9,112 bases of DNA from Flavobacterium psychrophilum (GCA_945878515.1 CAMCTL010000143.1:1-9112); one strand, 5' to 3'; positions 1 to 8,032 are shown, counted from the stretch's first letter. Numbers and translations: made by a program. Notes: generated from the letters alone by a model not told the origin.

Positions 1-122
1 TTTCGTCAGTTCGAGTGATTTTCGATAGAAAATCGTATCGAGAACAAGAAGAATTTCATTAAAAACGGTTCTCGATACATTTTTTGTTCCGTTTTACTAC
101 ACAAAAAACACTCGAACTGACG
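1..122. repeat. Nested inverted-repeat element, about 120 bases, left of a truncated sulfatase
   Basis: Two nested perfect inverted repeats are visible. The outer arms are CGTCAGTTCGAGTG (4-17) and its reverse complement CACTCGAACTGACG (109-122). The inner arms are GTATCGAGAAC (35-45) and GTTCTCGATAC (68-78). The interior is AT-rich and non-coding, and a short CGAT/ATCG hairpin (23-35) lies on the left side. No transposase is encoded. The layout resembles a REP-like or MITE-like interspersed element. My recollection, unverified, is that very similar arms recur between genes in Flavobacterium genomes. It ends about ten bases before the sulfatase remnant and could extend to the left of the window. 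Confidence 0.8.
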
Positions 123-132
123 TTTTTAATAA

Positions 133-315
133 TTGCACCCAACAGGTTACAAGTTAGTATATTTTTATGATAAACAGGAATGGGAATTATATGATCGTAA
201 AAAAGATCCGCAAGAAATGAAAAATGTTATTAACGATTCCTCATATGCAACTATAGTAAAAGATTTAAAAATAAAATTGAAAAAACTTAGGGAAAAGTAC
301 AAAGACAATTCGTAG
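133..315 (+). pseudogene. C-terminal remnant of an S1-type sulfatase
   Basis: About 60 codons match the tail of arylsulfatase-family proteins: YKLVYFY, then EWELYD, then KDPQEMKNV, then a charged helix ending KEKY-like (LREKYKDNS). In intact S1 sulfatases this strand-turn-helix closes a protein of about 450-550 residues. Here the catalytic domain with the formylglycine Cys-x-Pro-x-Arg motif is absent. The reading frame is closed just upstream by TAA at 130-132, leaving only a TTG as a nominal start, so no functional enzyme can be made. The repeat ending at 122 abuts the break, which suggests that an insertion or a repeat-associated deletion removed the front; alternatively the front may lie left of the window. 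The tail is not a copy of the end of the sulfatase at 581-1930, so it came from a different subfamily. Confidence 0.8.
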
Positions 316-428
316 TTTTTGAAATAATTTGAACTACTATTCCAAATGAATTCTCAAAATTATTAAAAAAAATAATGAGTTCGAAAGGCGCTAAGCTTTG
401 CTAAAATAGGAAAAGAAAAAAATATAAA

Positions 429-550
429 CCCGAATTACGCATTAGAGAAAATTATTGACTCTTTAACACATTTGTCAAAGTTCTTTAATGGGTATATTTA
501 ACTTTGACAAAGGTTAAAACTGGGATATTAGTTCTATTGCGTAGTTTGGG
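429..550. repeat. Second nested inverted-repeat element between the sulfatase remnant and the intact sulfatase
   Basis: The outer arms at 429-445 (CCCGAATTACGCATTAG) and 534-550 (CTATTGCGTAGTTTGGG) are complementary at 14 of 17 positions. The inner arms TTTGTCAAAGTT (471-482) and AACTTTGACAAA (500-511) are perfect, with a 17-base loop. Beyond the inner arms TTAAC and GTTAA pair again with a small length difference. The rest of the gap 316-580 is AT-rich and shows no gene. The inner hairpin could act in RNA as a processing, pause or termination structure, or the unit may be a REP-like mobile repeat. The arms are unrelated in sequence to those at 1-122, though the architecture and length are close. 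Confidence 0.65.
472..506 (+). promoter_or_regulatory. Candidate Bacteroidota-type promoter upstream of the sulfatase operon
   Basis: TAACTTTG at 499-506 fits the Bacteroidota -7 consensus TAnnTTTG, and a TTG at 472-474 could be the -33 element. The spacer of 24 bases is slightly longer than usual. The -7 box lies 74 bases before the ATG at 581. Both boxes fall inside the inner inverted repeat, so the match may be a by-product of that repeat. Confidence 0.25.
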
Positions 551-580
551 ATAAATAGAAAAAAATAAATAGATAAAATT

Positions 581-1930
581 ATGAAATACGTAATAAAAAT
601 AGTCTTATTCCTGAACTTGATTTTATTTTTTTCCGCAAATACACTTTTTGCTCAAGAGGCAAAAAAACAAGCTAAACCCAATATCATTTTCATATTAGCC
701 GATGATCTTGGTTTTGAAGCTTTAGGGACTTATGGCGCTAAGAGTTATAAAGACTTGGGACAGGCTAAAACACCAAATCTAGATAGGCTTGCTGCTAAGG
801 GTGTTAAATTTACACGCTGCTTTGCCACTCCAGTTTGTAGCCCAGCGAGAGCTGAGTTTTTCACTGGCAAGTACAATTTTAAAGTTGGGTTTCCCGATAT
901 TGCTGGGCGAAATGGTTCTGCAGAAAGTCTTGATTCTAAAGTTAATCCAACAATTGCACAACACCTTAAAAAAGTGGGCTATACTACTGCTGTTTGCGGG
1001 AAGTGGCACATTGGACCACCAGATAATAAAAACCTAATTCCAAGCGCATCAAAACCTGAAACAGAGTATCCGCATCCACAAGAATGTGGCTTTGACCGTC
1101 AATCTATCTTTAGCGGAGGGCACTTGAATGATTATGGTCAACCGAAGGCAGAGACTTACACCCCAGCGATCATCCACAATTGGGCATTGGCATTTCTGAA
1201 AGAGCCTGCTCGAAAAGAGGCTCCCTTTTTCTTATACTATGCCTCACCTATACCTCATGTACCCCACATGCCTACACCGCTAAATCCAAACGGCATCCCA
1301 GATGATAAAAGCAATTTTCCATTCCTGATCGAATTTCTCGATGGGCAGATCGGGGAGATCATGCAAACGCTGGAATCAAATGGATTGGCTGAAAATACAA
1401 TCTTAATGTTCAGTGCTGACAATGGCACAGCTAGTGTCATCAGAACTCAAATGGCTGACGGTAATGAAATAAAAGGAGGTAAAGCGTCGATGAAAGATGT
1501 AGGTTCGCAAGTGCCTTTGCTTGCTATGTGGCCAGGTAAAATAACTAAAGGCTCAATTTGTTCAGATTTAATTGATTTTTCTGATCTTATGCCAACCTTA
1601 CTGAAGCTTGCTGGCGCTCCAATACCACAAGGAATTGACGGAGTATCATTTGCTGAGCAATTGCTCGGACGCAAAGGCAATCCACGTACTTGGATACATG
1701 TGCATTTTGATAATCAATATTTTGTTAGAAGTGTTGACTATAAGCTTCGAGAAGATCATCAACTTTATTCTATGAAGCAAGCTCCTTATAATGAGATACA
1801 TATACTTCCTGAAAATGATAATTCTCAATCAAAGGCAGCTAGAAAGGATTTACAAATTGTAATGAATCAATTGTATAAGGGATATATCCCCCCAATTATT
1901 TTGAATAGAAAAAAAATTAAAAAAGAATAA
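581..1930 (+). CDS. Secreted S1-family (arylsulfatase-type) sulfatase
   Basis: This 449-residue protein hydrolyses sulfate esters, probably on a polysaccharide or oligosaccharide. A signal peptide (residues 1-24, ending TLFA before Gln25) sends it across the inner membrane. The metal-binding IIFILADDLG supplies Asp41 and Asp42. The active-site motif Cys86-Ser-Pro-Ala-Arg90 carries the cysteine that sulfatases convert to formylglycine. Further expected active-site residues follow: CGKWHIG (Lys141, His143), PIPHVPH (His226/His229), FSADNGT (Asp280, Asn281) and GGKAS (Lys301). The set is complete and the length is at the short end of the usual 450-600. The C-terminus is lysine-rich. The ATG at 581 was chosen because it begins a standard signal peptide. 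No maturase gene is present here, so formylglycine formation must be encoded elsewhere. The S1 subfamily and the sulfate position cleaved cannot be assigned by eye. Confidence 0.93.
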   Translation: MKYVIKIVLFLNLILFFSANTLFAQEAKKQAKPNIIFILADDLGFEALGTYGAKSYKDLGQAKTPNLDRLAAKGVKFTRCFATPVCSPARAEFFTGKYNFKVGFPDIAGRNGSAESLDSKVNPTIAQHLKKVGYTTAVCGKWHIGPPDNKNLIPSASKPETEYPHPQECGFDRQSIFSGGHLNDYGQPKAETYTPAIIHNWALAFLKEPARKEAPFFLYYASPIPHVPHMPTPLNPNGIPDDKSNFPFLIEFLDGQIGEIMQTLESNGLAENTILMFSADNGTASVIRTQMADGNEIKGGKASMKDVGSQVPLLAMWPGKITKGSICSDLIDFSDLMPTLLKLAGAPIPQGIDGVSFAEQLLGRKGNPRTWIHVHFDNQYFVRSVDYKLREDHQLYSMKQAPYNEIHILPENDNSQSKAARKDLQIVMNQLYKGYIPPIILNRKKIKKE

Positions 1931-1973
1931 GGTTCCAAAAATATAAATCACAGTAATTACTAATTTAAATTTT

Positions 1974-4049
1974 ATGAAGAAAAGTCTTCTAGTTTTAAAT
2001 CTCACTTGGATACTCTTGTACGGCAATGTAGTAAATGCTCAAACGGTAAGTATTACCGATAATTCGGGATTAAATCTGACGATTGAAAAAAATGGTTCGC
2101 TAAGTAGTATTTCTTTGAAAGGTGTAAAAATTTTGAATGCCTCGGCTGGCGGTTTTTTTCTAAGAGAACCCAATAGCACTAAACAAGTTGCAATGCTTGG
2201 TAAAACGAGCTCAAAGAATGGTAAAATTTATTTAACCTTAACAAGTTCTCTCAAGGCTAATGTGTCTGCTACAATTACCGAAGGGGATGGTTTTATTGAG
2301 TTTGAAGGTGTATTAGAAAATCTATCAGGTACAGATCGCGGTTTATGGCTTGGTTTTAATTTGCCCGTAAATACCATCGGCTGGAAATGGGGTCAATCTT
2401 TAAGTGCTAGCCCAGTAATTACCACTGATAAACCCGCTTTTTCCGAGCGTAATAATTTAGTTCCAATTCCTGCGGTATGGACAGATAAAGGAGGCATAGC
2501 AATGGCAATACCACCAACAAATCCTTGTGTGTTTGAAGTAGGTGCCGATGCTGATGGCATTCGCATTCAAATGGCATTTGGATTATCTTCAGGTACGACT
2601 AAATTTCCGTCTAAGGCTTCTTTTCGCTTTCGGATTTATACTATAGAGTGCACTTGGGGCTTTCGTGACGCTTTGGCAAAATACTATGACTGGTATCCAG
2701 ACTATTATCAAATTGATAAAAAAGTGATGACCGCTCTAGGTCATCATCACGATTGGATTAATATGAATTTTGTGAATGAAACCTTTAAAACGGATCGACA
2801 AATCGATCCTGAATTGAAAGAATATTTGGCTTATACAAAAACTTCGGCTCGGATTCAAGATATAAAAAATGCCAATACCTTAAAAACAAATGAACAACTG
2901 ATAAGTGCTATTGAAAACGCCACCACCATTCAACATTATTATAAAAAAGGTGATTCAAAAAGCCCATTAATTATTGAAGGAAGAGCAGCATTGCTCAATA
3001 GTATTGCTTATACTCCTGATGGGAATTTGGGTACTTTTAAAGCATCAGAGGGAGGTATTGATTTTCCACACAACTGCGATCCTGACCTTTTTGCCGATAA
3101 AAAAATACCAGTTTACGCCAATATGTATTTGCGCAAGGCAACCGATTTAAGAAAGCTGGGTAATTTTATAGGCATCCATTGGGATCGGCTGGGGGGTTGG
3201 AGTAATTTTCTAAATTACAGAAAAGACCATTTTGGCTACATCGACCATCCATTAACGTTTGATCAAGAGGGTCGTCCTTGCATCCACACCCAATTTACGA
3301 ACTACGAATTATTTGATGCCTATCGTTTGCAGCTCAAAAAAGGTGACATATTTCAGGAAGCAGCGGGAATGAAGGAATACAGTTGGAAAAAAATCCCAAA
3401 CAAACCTGCTGGGCAAGAGAATGGAGGACAATTTTTTTTAGCCTCAGTAGTAGCGGGTGGCTGGCAGGAGGGAAGTTTTAAAGCAATAGATCTTGGTGGT
3501 TTTGATTTTGAACGTATGTTGGTGGGTCGCAAATCCTATCGGATCTCTTCAGGGAATATTCCGGCACACAAAGAGTCTCCAACTTTGGATGTTATTAAGA
3601 ACGCACTGGCGAAAACCACAGCCTATGGTTTTGCTTGTCCTGTTCAAGTTTTATATTTTTATCCACCACGTCATCCTGGATATGACAAGGAGTATTCATG
3701 GTACACAAAGCCTGACCATAAAGCGCTTTGGGATCGGTATGAACCTGCAAATTTAGCTATTCGTCTTGCTGGTTGGGAGCCTGTTACCTATGCCACTTCA
3801 AGTTCTAAAGCGGTTCAACTTCAAAGATTTGGAAAAGGTAAAACTATTTATTTAACAGTTTGGGGACCAGAGTCGCCAGATTCTGTATCCATTACTATTG
3901 ACGCTAAAGCACTGGGACTATCTCAAAAACCAACGTTCAGTGAAATGGTATCAAAAGCCCCAATGGAAATCAGTAAAAGTGAAAAAGGTTGGAAACTTAC
4001 AGTACCAATGGAAAAAAATATGACTAGAGTGATTAAAATAAGCCAGTAA
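1974..4049 (+). CDS. Large secreted protein of unrecognised family, probable glycoside hydrolase
   Basis: The 691-residue product has a signal peptide (residues 1-22, ending VVNA before Gln23). Residues about 25-225 look like a beta-sandwich domain, with alternating strands, a GLWLGFNLP segment and a tryptophan/glycine-rich turn (WKWGQSLSAS). A linker WGFRDALAKYYDWYPDYY (228-245) leads into a probable barrel-like domain containing TALGHHHDWINM (253-264), GNFIGIHWDRLGGWSNF (396-412), a following HFGYIDHPLTFDQ stretch (419-431), and IFQEAAGMKEY (459-469). The acidic residues Asp404, Glu462 and Asp430 are candidate catalytic groups. The end (587-691), with YEPANLAIRLAGWEPVTYA and RFGKGKTIYLTVWGPES, looks like the accessory beta domain that often closes barrel glycosidases. 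The gene starts 43 bases after the sulfatase with no visible terminator, so it is probably cotranscribed. I do not recognise the family; the glycosidase role rests on layout and neighbours. Confidence 0.6.
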   Translation: MKKSLLVLNLTWILLYGNVVNAQTVSITDNSGLNLTIEKNGSLSSISLKGVKILNASAGGFFLREPNSTKQVAMLGKTSSKNGKIYLTLTSSLKANVSATITEGDGFIEFEGVLENLSGTDRGLWLGFNLPVNTIGWKWGQSLSASPVITTDKPAFSERNNLVPIPAVWTDKGGIAMAIPPTNPCVFEVGADADGIRIQMAFGLSSGTTKFPSKASFRFRIYTIECTWGFRDALAKYYDWYPDYYQIDKKVMTALGHHHDWINMNFVNETFKTDRQIDPELKEYLAYTKTSARIQDIKNANTLKTNEQLISAIENATTIQHYYKKGDSKSPLIIEGRAALLNSIAYTPDGNLGTFKASEGGIDFPHNCDPDLFADKKIPVYANMYLRKATDLRKLGNFIGIHWDRLGGWSNFLNYRKDHFGYIDHPLTFDQEGRPCIHTQFTNYELFDAYRLQLKKGDIFQEAAGMKEYSWKKIPNKPAGQENGGQFFLASVVAGGWQEGSFKAIDLGGFDFERMLVGRKSYRISSGNIPAHKESPTLDVIKNALAKTTAYGFACPVQVLYFYPPRHPGYDKEYSWYTKPDHKALWDRYEPANLAIRLAGWEPVTYATSSSKAVQLQRFGKGKTIYLTVWGPESPDSVSITIDAKALGLSQKPTFSEMVSKAPMEISKSEKGWKLTVPMEKNMTRVIKISQ

Positions 4050-4083
4050 GCATTAGATATTGGTTTACTAAAAATTGGGTATC

Positions 4084-5880
4084 ATGGTTGATAAACAACA
4101 GTATTCCTTTAAAGGTTTTTATACTTTCTTGATTATATGCGTTTTGGGAGTAATTCCCCTTCATGCACAATCACCAAAATATGCCGTAAAACCTGTCTTA
4201 ACTGGTATGATGGCTACGACCACTGATGCTGATCAATGGTTCAAAGATATTGCCAATTGGGGAATCACAGGCTGGGAATGCTTTGCTCCGCACTACCGAG
4301 CCCAATTATTTCGACTAAATGTTGATGAACGAATTAATGGCGAATTGCTAGGTAATGACACCACCATTCCGTGGTTGGAAGAACTCATGCCAGAATTTAA
4401 AAGTGCTCAAAACCAAGAGCAGTATCAATGGCAAGAATCAATGATTCTCAAAGTTTACAATGGCTGCGTTGCAAATGGTATCGATTTCAATTATGGCTAT
4501 CCTTTTCCTATGTTTCCTGTTCAGGATGTGGAGCTGGTCAAAAAACTGAAGCCTGAACTTTTCGATGCCAATGGCAAGTTGATTATGACGCACCCGTTTT
4601 TTAGGGATTTGATGAAAAACCACCTTCGGCTTTTAAAGAAAAAATTACCCTTGCTAAAAGGAGTTACCGTTTGGATGTGCGAAGGAAATGGCGAGTTGGT
4701 CAAATTTGATGACTATGATTTACAACACAACAAAGAATGGTTGGATGTTTGGGTAAGTGCCTTAAGTGAAGTTTGCACCGAGCTTAAAATTCAAGGAACT
4801 GTTTTTGCTCACGATTACTTCCATACCTACAAAACACATCGTCATGCGTTTGAAGCCCTAGCAAAATACCCCAATATTATTGTAATGGAAGACAACACCT
4901 GGCCAGAAGAAAATACTTTATGTCCACCCTTTGCTTTTATTCCCGAATCCGACCAAAAAAACTTATTCGCCAGCAACCCCATTTCTCAAAACATCTTAAC
5001 CGATTGCGAATACCTCGGGCAAGGATTTTATCCCTGTCTTTTGCCACGGTGGTGGAAAAAGTCTGTTAATGAAGGCATTAAAAAAGGAGTCGATGTGGTC
5101 AATGGACGCACTTTCTTTTGGGATCGAGGCTGCACAGACATCAATTTCGACAGAATGAATGCCTTTATGTTGACTCGATTTTGTTATACACCCAATGCCG
5201 ATCCCAAAAAAGTGTTGACAGCTGCAGTACACGAATATTTTGGAAATAATGTGCCTGATGCATTAATTGACATTTTCTATGAGACCGAACCGATACTTCA
5301 AAAAATAGTGGGTATCAATGGCACGAGTTCGTTGAATCATTCTGCTTTTCCAAAAGCTAAGTTTTTGGATAAAGATTATTTTAATAATGTTCGCTATATG
5401 AAAGCGGTGGATGATTTATTTCAAAAACCGGATACACCATTATATCCAGTCGTAAATGACGAAATTGATGCTGCCTTGCAATGGCGCGTTCAAAATTCAA
5501 TTGTTGCAAAACCTATTGAAACGTATCTTAAAGAAAAAAATGAAGCCATTAACTGGTTGGAAAAAGTTTTACCTCAATTGTCAGAGTTGACCAAAAATTC
5601 ACCTAAAGAAAAAGCCGACTTTATCGCGGAATCCTATCATTCAATTTACATTTTGGCAAAAGGAATGAAACTTTTTGTAGCCACTGGGAAAGTGCATTAC
5701 GATTGGTACAGGGCAAAAACGTTGACTGAAAATGAAGCGAAAGAGAAATTCAATATGATAGCAAATCAATTGCAACAATTGGCTGCCGAAAGAAACCATT
5801 TGCCTCTGAATTTGAATACTGATATTCTGAAATTTGCTTCAGATATTCGCGTTATTACTAAGGTCAGACCTAGTAATTAG
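4084..5880 (+). CDS. Secreted TIM-barrel glycosidase-like protein, resembling the alpha-glucuronidase (GH67/GH115) class
   Basis: The start is taken as ATG 4084 (598 residues); an in-frame TTG at 4075 would add only three residues. A signal peptide ends PLHA before Gln29. Residues about 45-390 look like a (beta/alpha)8 barrel: DIANWGITGWECF (55-67), GIDFNYGYPFPMFP (132-145), GVTVWMCEGNGE (193-204), IQGTVFAHDYFH (236-247), IIVMEDNTWPEE (265-276) and VVNGRTFFWDRG (338-349). Glu200, Glu204, Asp270 and Glu276 sit at strand ends where catalytic acids would be expected. The segment FMLTRFCYTPNADPKKVL followed by HEYFG (361-386) resembles a region that follows the barrel in GH67, GH115 and related proteins. 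A helical C-terminal domain (about 400-598) follows. It lies 34 bases after its neighbour, probably in the same operon. The substrate is unknown, and alpha-glucuronidase activity is only a fold-level guess. Confidence 0.55.
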   Translation: MVDKQQYSFKGFYTFLIICVLGVIPLHAQSPKYAVKPVLTGMMATTTDADQWFKDIANWGITGWECFAPHYRAQLFRLNVDERINGELLGNDTTIPWLEELMPEFKSAQNQEQYQWQESMILKVYNGCVANGIDFNYGYPFPMFPVQDVELVKKLKPELFDANGKLIMTHPFFRDLMKNHLRLLKKKLPLLKGVTVWMCEGNGELVKFDDYDLQHNKEWLDVWVSALSEVCTELKIQGTVFAHDYFHTYKTHRHAFEALAKYPNIIVMEDNTWPEENTLCPPFAFIPESDQKNLFASNPISQNILTDCEYLGQGFYPCLLPRWWKKSVNEGIKKGVDVVNGRTFFWDRGCTDINFDRMNAFMLTRFCYTPNADPKKVLTAAVHEYFGNNVPDALIDIFYETEPILQKIVGINGTSSLNHSAFPKAKFLDKDYFNNVRYMKAVDDLFQKPDTPLYPVVNDEIDAALQWRVQNSIVAKPIETYLKEKNEAINWLEKVLPQLSELTKNSPKEKADFIAESYHSIYILAKGMKLFVATGKVHYDWYRAKTLTENEAKEKFNMIANQLQQLAAERNHLPLNLNTDILKFASDIRVITKVRPSN

Positions 5881-5906
5881 CTAATTACTGCCACTTCATT
5901 TTTTTT
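5872..5906 (+). terminator. Perfect 18-base palindrome over a stop codon, followed by a T-run; possible terminator or operator
   Basis: AGTAATTAGCTAATTACT at 5872-5889 is a perfect palindrome centred exactly at the last base of the TAG stop codon of the preceding gene. A run of eight T (5899-5906) follows nine bases later. As RNA it could fold into an AT-rich hairpin with a tight loop, so it may be a weak intrinsic terminator ending the three-gene operon. The low GC of the stem and the gap before the T-run make this uncertain. As DNA it could also be a site for a dimeric binding protein. Confidence 0.35.
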
Positions 5907-6028
5907 GTACTATTTTTTTGTGTCATCCAATGAAACAAAATCGAACTATGATTGAGACTTATTTAATGGGTGAATTACTTATTTTTAGTGTTAATTTGAA
6001 ATTTTACAAAAACAACCTGAAATCAAAC

Positions 6029-6036
6029 TATTTTTG
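6029..6036 (+). promoter_or_regulatory. Candidate -7 promoter box upstream of the GH63-type gene
   Basis: TATTTTTG fits TAnnTTTG and lies 73 bases before the ATG at 6110, inside a 229-base AT-rich gap. No -33 TTG is found at a normal distance; the nearest TTTG (5995-5998) is 30 bases upstream. Separate transcription of the downstream gene is plausible from the gap length, but this box alone is weak support. Confidence 0.2.
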
Positions 6037-6109
6037 ACGAGCAATCATATTTTTCATTTCAAGTTTTGTCGATACCAGTTACAATTTAATGAACCCATTT
6101 TAATATCAA

Positions 6110-8032
6110 ATGAAAAAACAATCCATCTTACTACTATTGGCCTACATCGCTATTTTCGGAATGAAATCATTTTCTCAAGAAAATAAGATTGCCGAAAGAT
6201 ATCCTCAAATAATTGATGTTTCATTTACGCCGACTACGCCTACCAATTCAGAAAAATATAGTGCCTCTCTTTTTGCTGACGCTGGATCTTGGGTCGGGTT
6301 TACCAATCCTACTACAGAAAATTGGGTGAATGGATTTTGTGGGCCGTTTACGATAGACGATCGCAGTTGGATTAGTAAGTCGATAGCTGAAATTAGTGTT
6401 GAAAAAAACGGACGAAAACTAAAAGCAGCCGACTTTAAACGAGACAGTTTTTCCTATTTTCCAGGTATGTTGTTTATGAATAGTAGTTGTGAAAAAACCA
6501 AAATAGAGCAACGTCTTTCTTTTGCCGATAAAAACAATGCTATGCTACAATTGCAGTCAAAAAAAGTAAAATGGGAAGTGAATTCCACAATTTGGTTGCC
6601 CAAAACAACAGTTACAAAAGAAGACAATAGTCTCATTGTTCAATTGGTTACAGGTGAAGTGGTTGCGGTGGTGTTTCCAAAAAGTTTCGATTTGACTGTC
6701 AATGGCAATAGTTATACTGCAAAAAGTAAGAAGGCCTCCGATACTGAATATCTTTTGATTTCATTTTACAACAATCGTAAAGAATATGATTTAGCTGCTG
6801 CTACTTCAATACAAATACTCGAAAATCCGCTAAAGAGCATCAATCAAACAAAAAAGAGATGGAATGATTATCTGACCAAAGTACTTCGTAACGATAGGTC
6901 TGAGACCTACAATCGTATCGCTGTAAAAAGTGCAGTAACCTTACTGTCCAATTGGCGTGCTGCAAAAGGAGATATCCTTCGGGATGGCGTTATTCCTTCG
7001 CATTCCAATCGAAATTTCAATGGTTTTTGGGCTTGGGATTCTTGGAAACATGCGACTGCGCTTGCTCATTTTGCCCCTCAATTGGCCAAAGACCAAGTAA
7101 GGGCAATGTTCGATTATCAAGCAGAGGATGGTATGATTTCAGATAATGTGTTTTCTGATAAAAAAAGAAATAATTACAGAGATACCAAGCCACCATTGGC
7201 CGTTTGGGCAGTTATGGAAATTTACAAGGAAACAAAAGATGTAGATTTTTTGAAAGAAATGTTCCCTAAACTAGCAAAGTACAACCGCTGGTGGTTCCTT
7301 AATCGCGACCATGATAAGAACGGAATTTGTGAATACGGCTCCAATAACGGACTTTTGAAAAACGCAAGATTTGAAAGTGGAATGGATAATGCCGTTCGAT
7401 TTGATAATTCAAAAATGCTTCAGAACGGACCAACATCTTGGAGTATGAATCAAGAATCGGTCGATTTGAATGCTTTTTTATATCTTGAAAATAAGCTACT
7501 AAAAGAAATGGCATTGTTAATAAACCAAGCCTACGATGATCCTTTTGATGCTAAAAAAATGGATGCTTATTTTTTTGATGAAAAGAATGGGTATTATTAT
7601 GATCGAGTTTTAGAAGACGGTTTTATAAAAGTCGAAGGAACAGAAGCTTTCATCCCATTATGGACTAAAATGGCAAGCCCAGAAAGGGCAGAAGAAGCCA
7701 TCAAAATGTACCAGAAACCAACAAAATTTTCGACCTACATCCCGTTTCCCACAGTTAGCGCTGATCATCCCGAGTTTCAGTTTGACAAATACTGGCGAGG
7801 ACCAGTTTGGATCGATCAGGTCTATTTTGGCATTGCCGGTATAAGAAATTATGGACACAAAGAAATGGCAGATGCGTACACCGATCAAATTTTCACCCGA
7901 CTTGAGGGATTAGCAGGAGATACACCCATAGGTGAAAATTATGATCCAAGCACAGGAAAACGACTTAGAGCACCTAATTTTAGTTGGTCGGCTGCTCACT
8001 TACTGATGCTTTATTGGGAGTATGGGAAATAG
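6110..8032 (+). CDS. Secreted GH63-type alpha-glycosidase
   Basis: The 640-residue protein has a signal peptide (ending KSFS before Gln23), an N-terminal beta-rich domain (about 30-240) and an (alpha/alpha)6 barrel (about 265-640). Family signatures are NGFWAWDSWKHATAL (304-318), followed by QAEDGMISDNVF (337-348), ESGMDNAVRFD (422-432), YWRGPVWIDQVYFG (561-574) and GENYDPSTGK (608-617). In characterised bacterial GH63 enzymes such as E. coli YgjK, the general acid is an Asp in the ESGMDN-like motif and the base a Glu in the ENY-P motif; here these are Asp426 and Glu609, both present. Family members are inverting enzymes that remove alpha-linked glucose or similar sugars from chain ends. The segment between NKLLKEMALL and AYFFDEKNG (461-494) seems about ten residues shorter than I would expect. 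The sugar released is not predictable, and a GH37-like relative cannot be fully excluded. Confidence 0.85.
   Translation: MKKQSILLLLAYIAIFGMKSFSQENKIAERYPQIIDVSFTPTTPTNSEKYSASLFADAGSWVGFTNPTTENWVNGFCGPFTIDDRSWISKSIAEISVEKNGRKLKAADFKRDSFSYFPGMLFMNSSCEKTKIEQRLSFADKNNAMLQLQSKKVKWEVNSTIWLPKTTVTKEDNSLIVQLVTGEVVAVVFPKSFDLTVNGNSYTAKSKKASDTEYLLISFYNNRKEYDLAAATSIQILENPLKSINQTKKRWNDYLTKVLRNDRSETYNRIAVKSAVTLLSNWRAAKGDILRDGVIPSHSNRNFNGFWAWDSWKHATALAHFAPQLAKDQVRAMFDYQAEDGMISDNVFSDKKRNNYRDTKPPLAVWAVMEIYKETKDVDFLKEMFPKLAKYNRWWFLNRDHDKNGICEYGSNNGLLKNARFESGMDNAVRFDNSKMLQNGPTSWSMNQESVDLNAFLYLENKLLKEMALLINQAYDDPFDAKKMDAYFFDEKNGYYYDRVLEDGFIKVEGTEAFIPLWTKMASPERAEEAIKMYQKPTKFSTYIPFPTVSADHPEFQFDKYWRGPVWIDQVYFGIAGIRNYGHKEMADAYTDQIFTRLEGLAGDTPIGENYDPSTGKRLRAPNFSWSAAHLLMLYWEYGK

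Noticed and set aside
1..122. Insertion-sequence end with terminal inverted repeats
   Set aside because: There is no transposase frame and the space between the arms is too short to encode one; a REP-like or MITE-like repeat fits better.
133..315. Functional small protein starting at TTG 133
   Set aside because: The sequence matches only the tail of a much larger enzyme and has no catalytic motif, so a remnant is far more likely than a working gene.
1952..1961. Ten-base palindrome AGTAATTACT between the sulfatase and the next gene
   Set aside because: It is short, AT-rich and likely by chance. It resembles the ends of the 18-base palindrome at 5872-5889, but I cannot show a shared function.
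4075..4083. TTG as the start of the second glycosidase-like gene
   Set aside because: The ATG three codons later gives an equally good signal peptide and is the far commoner start codon.
4996..5232. Antisense open frame inside the GH67/GH115-like gene, as well as similar ones in other genes
   Set aside because: These frames lie opposite clear coding sequence, show no recognisable domain and have no start context; they are shadows.
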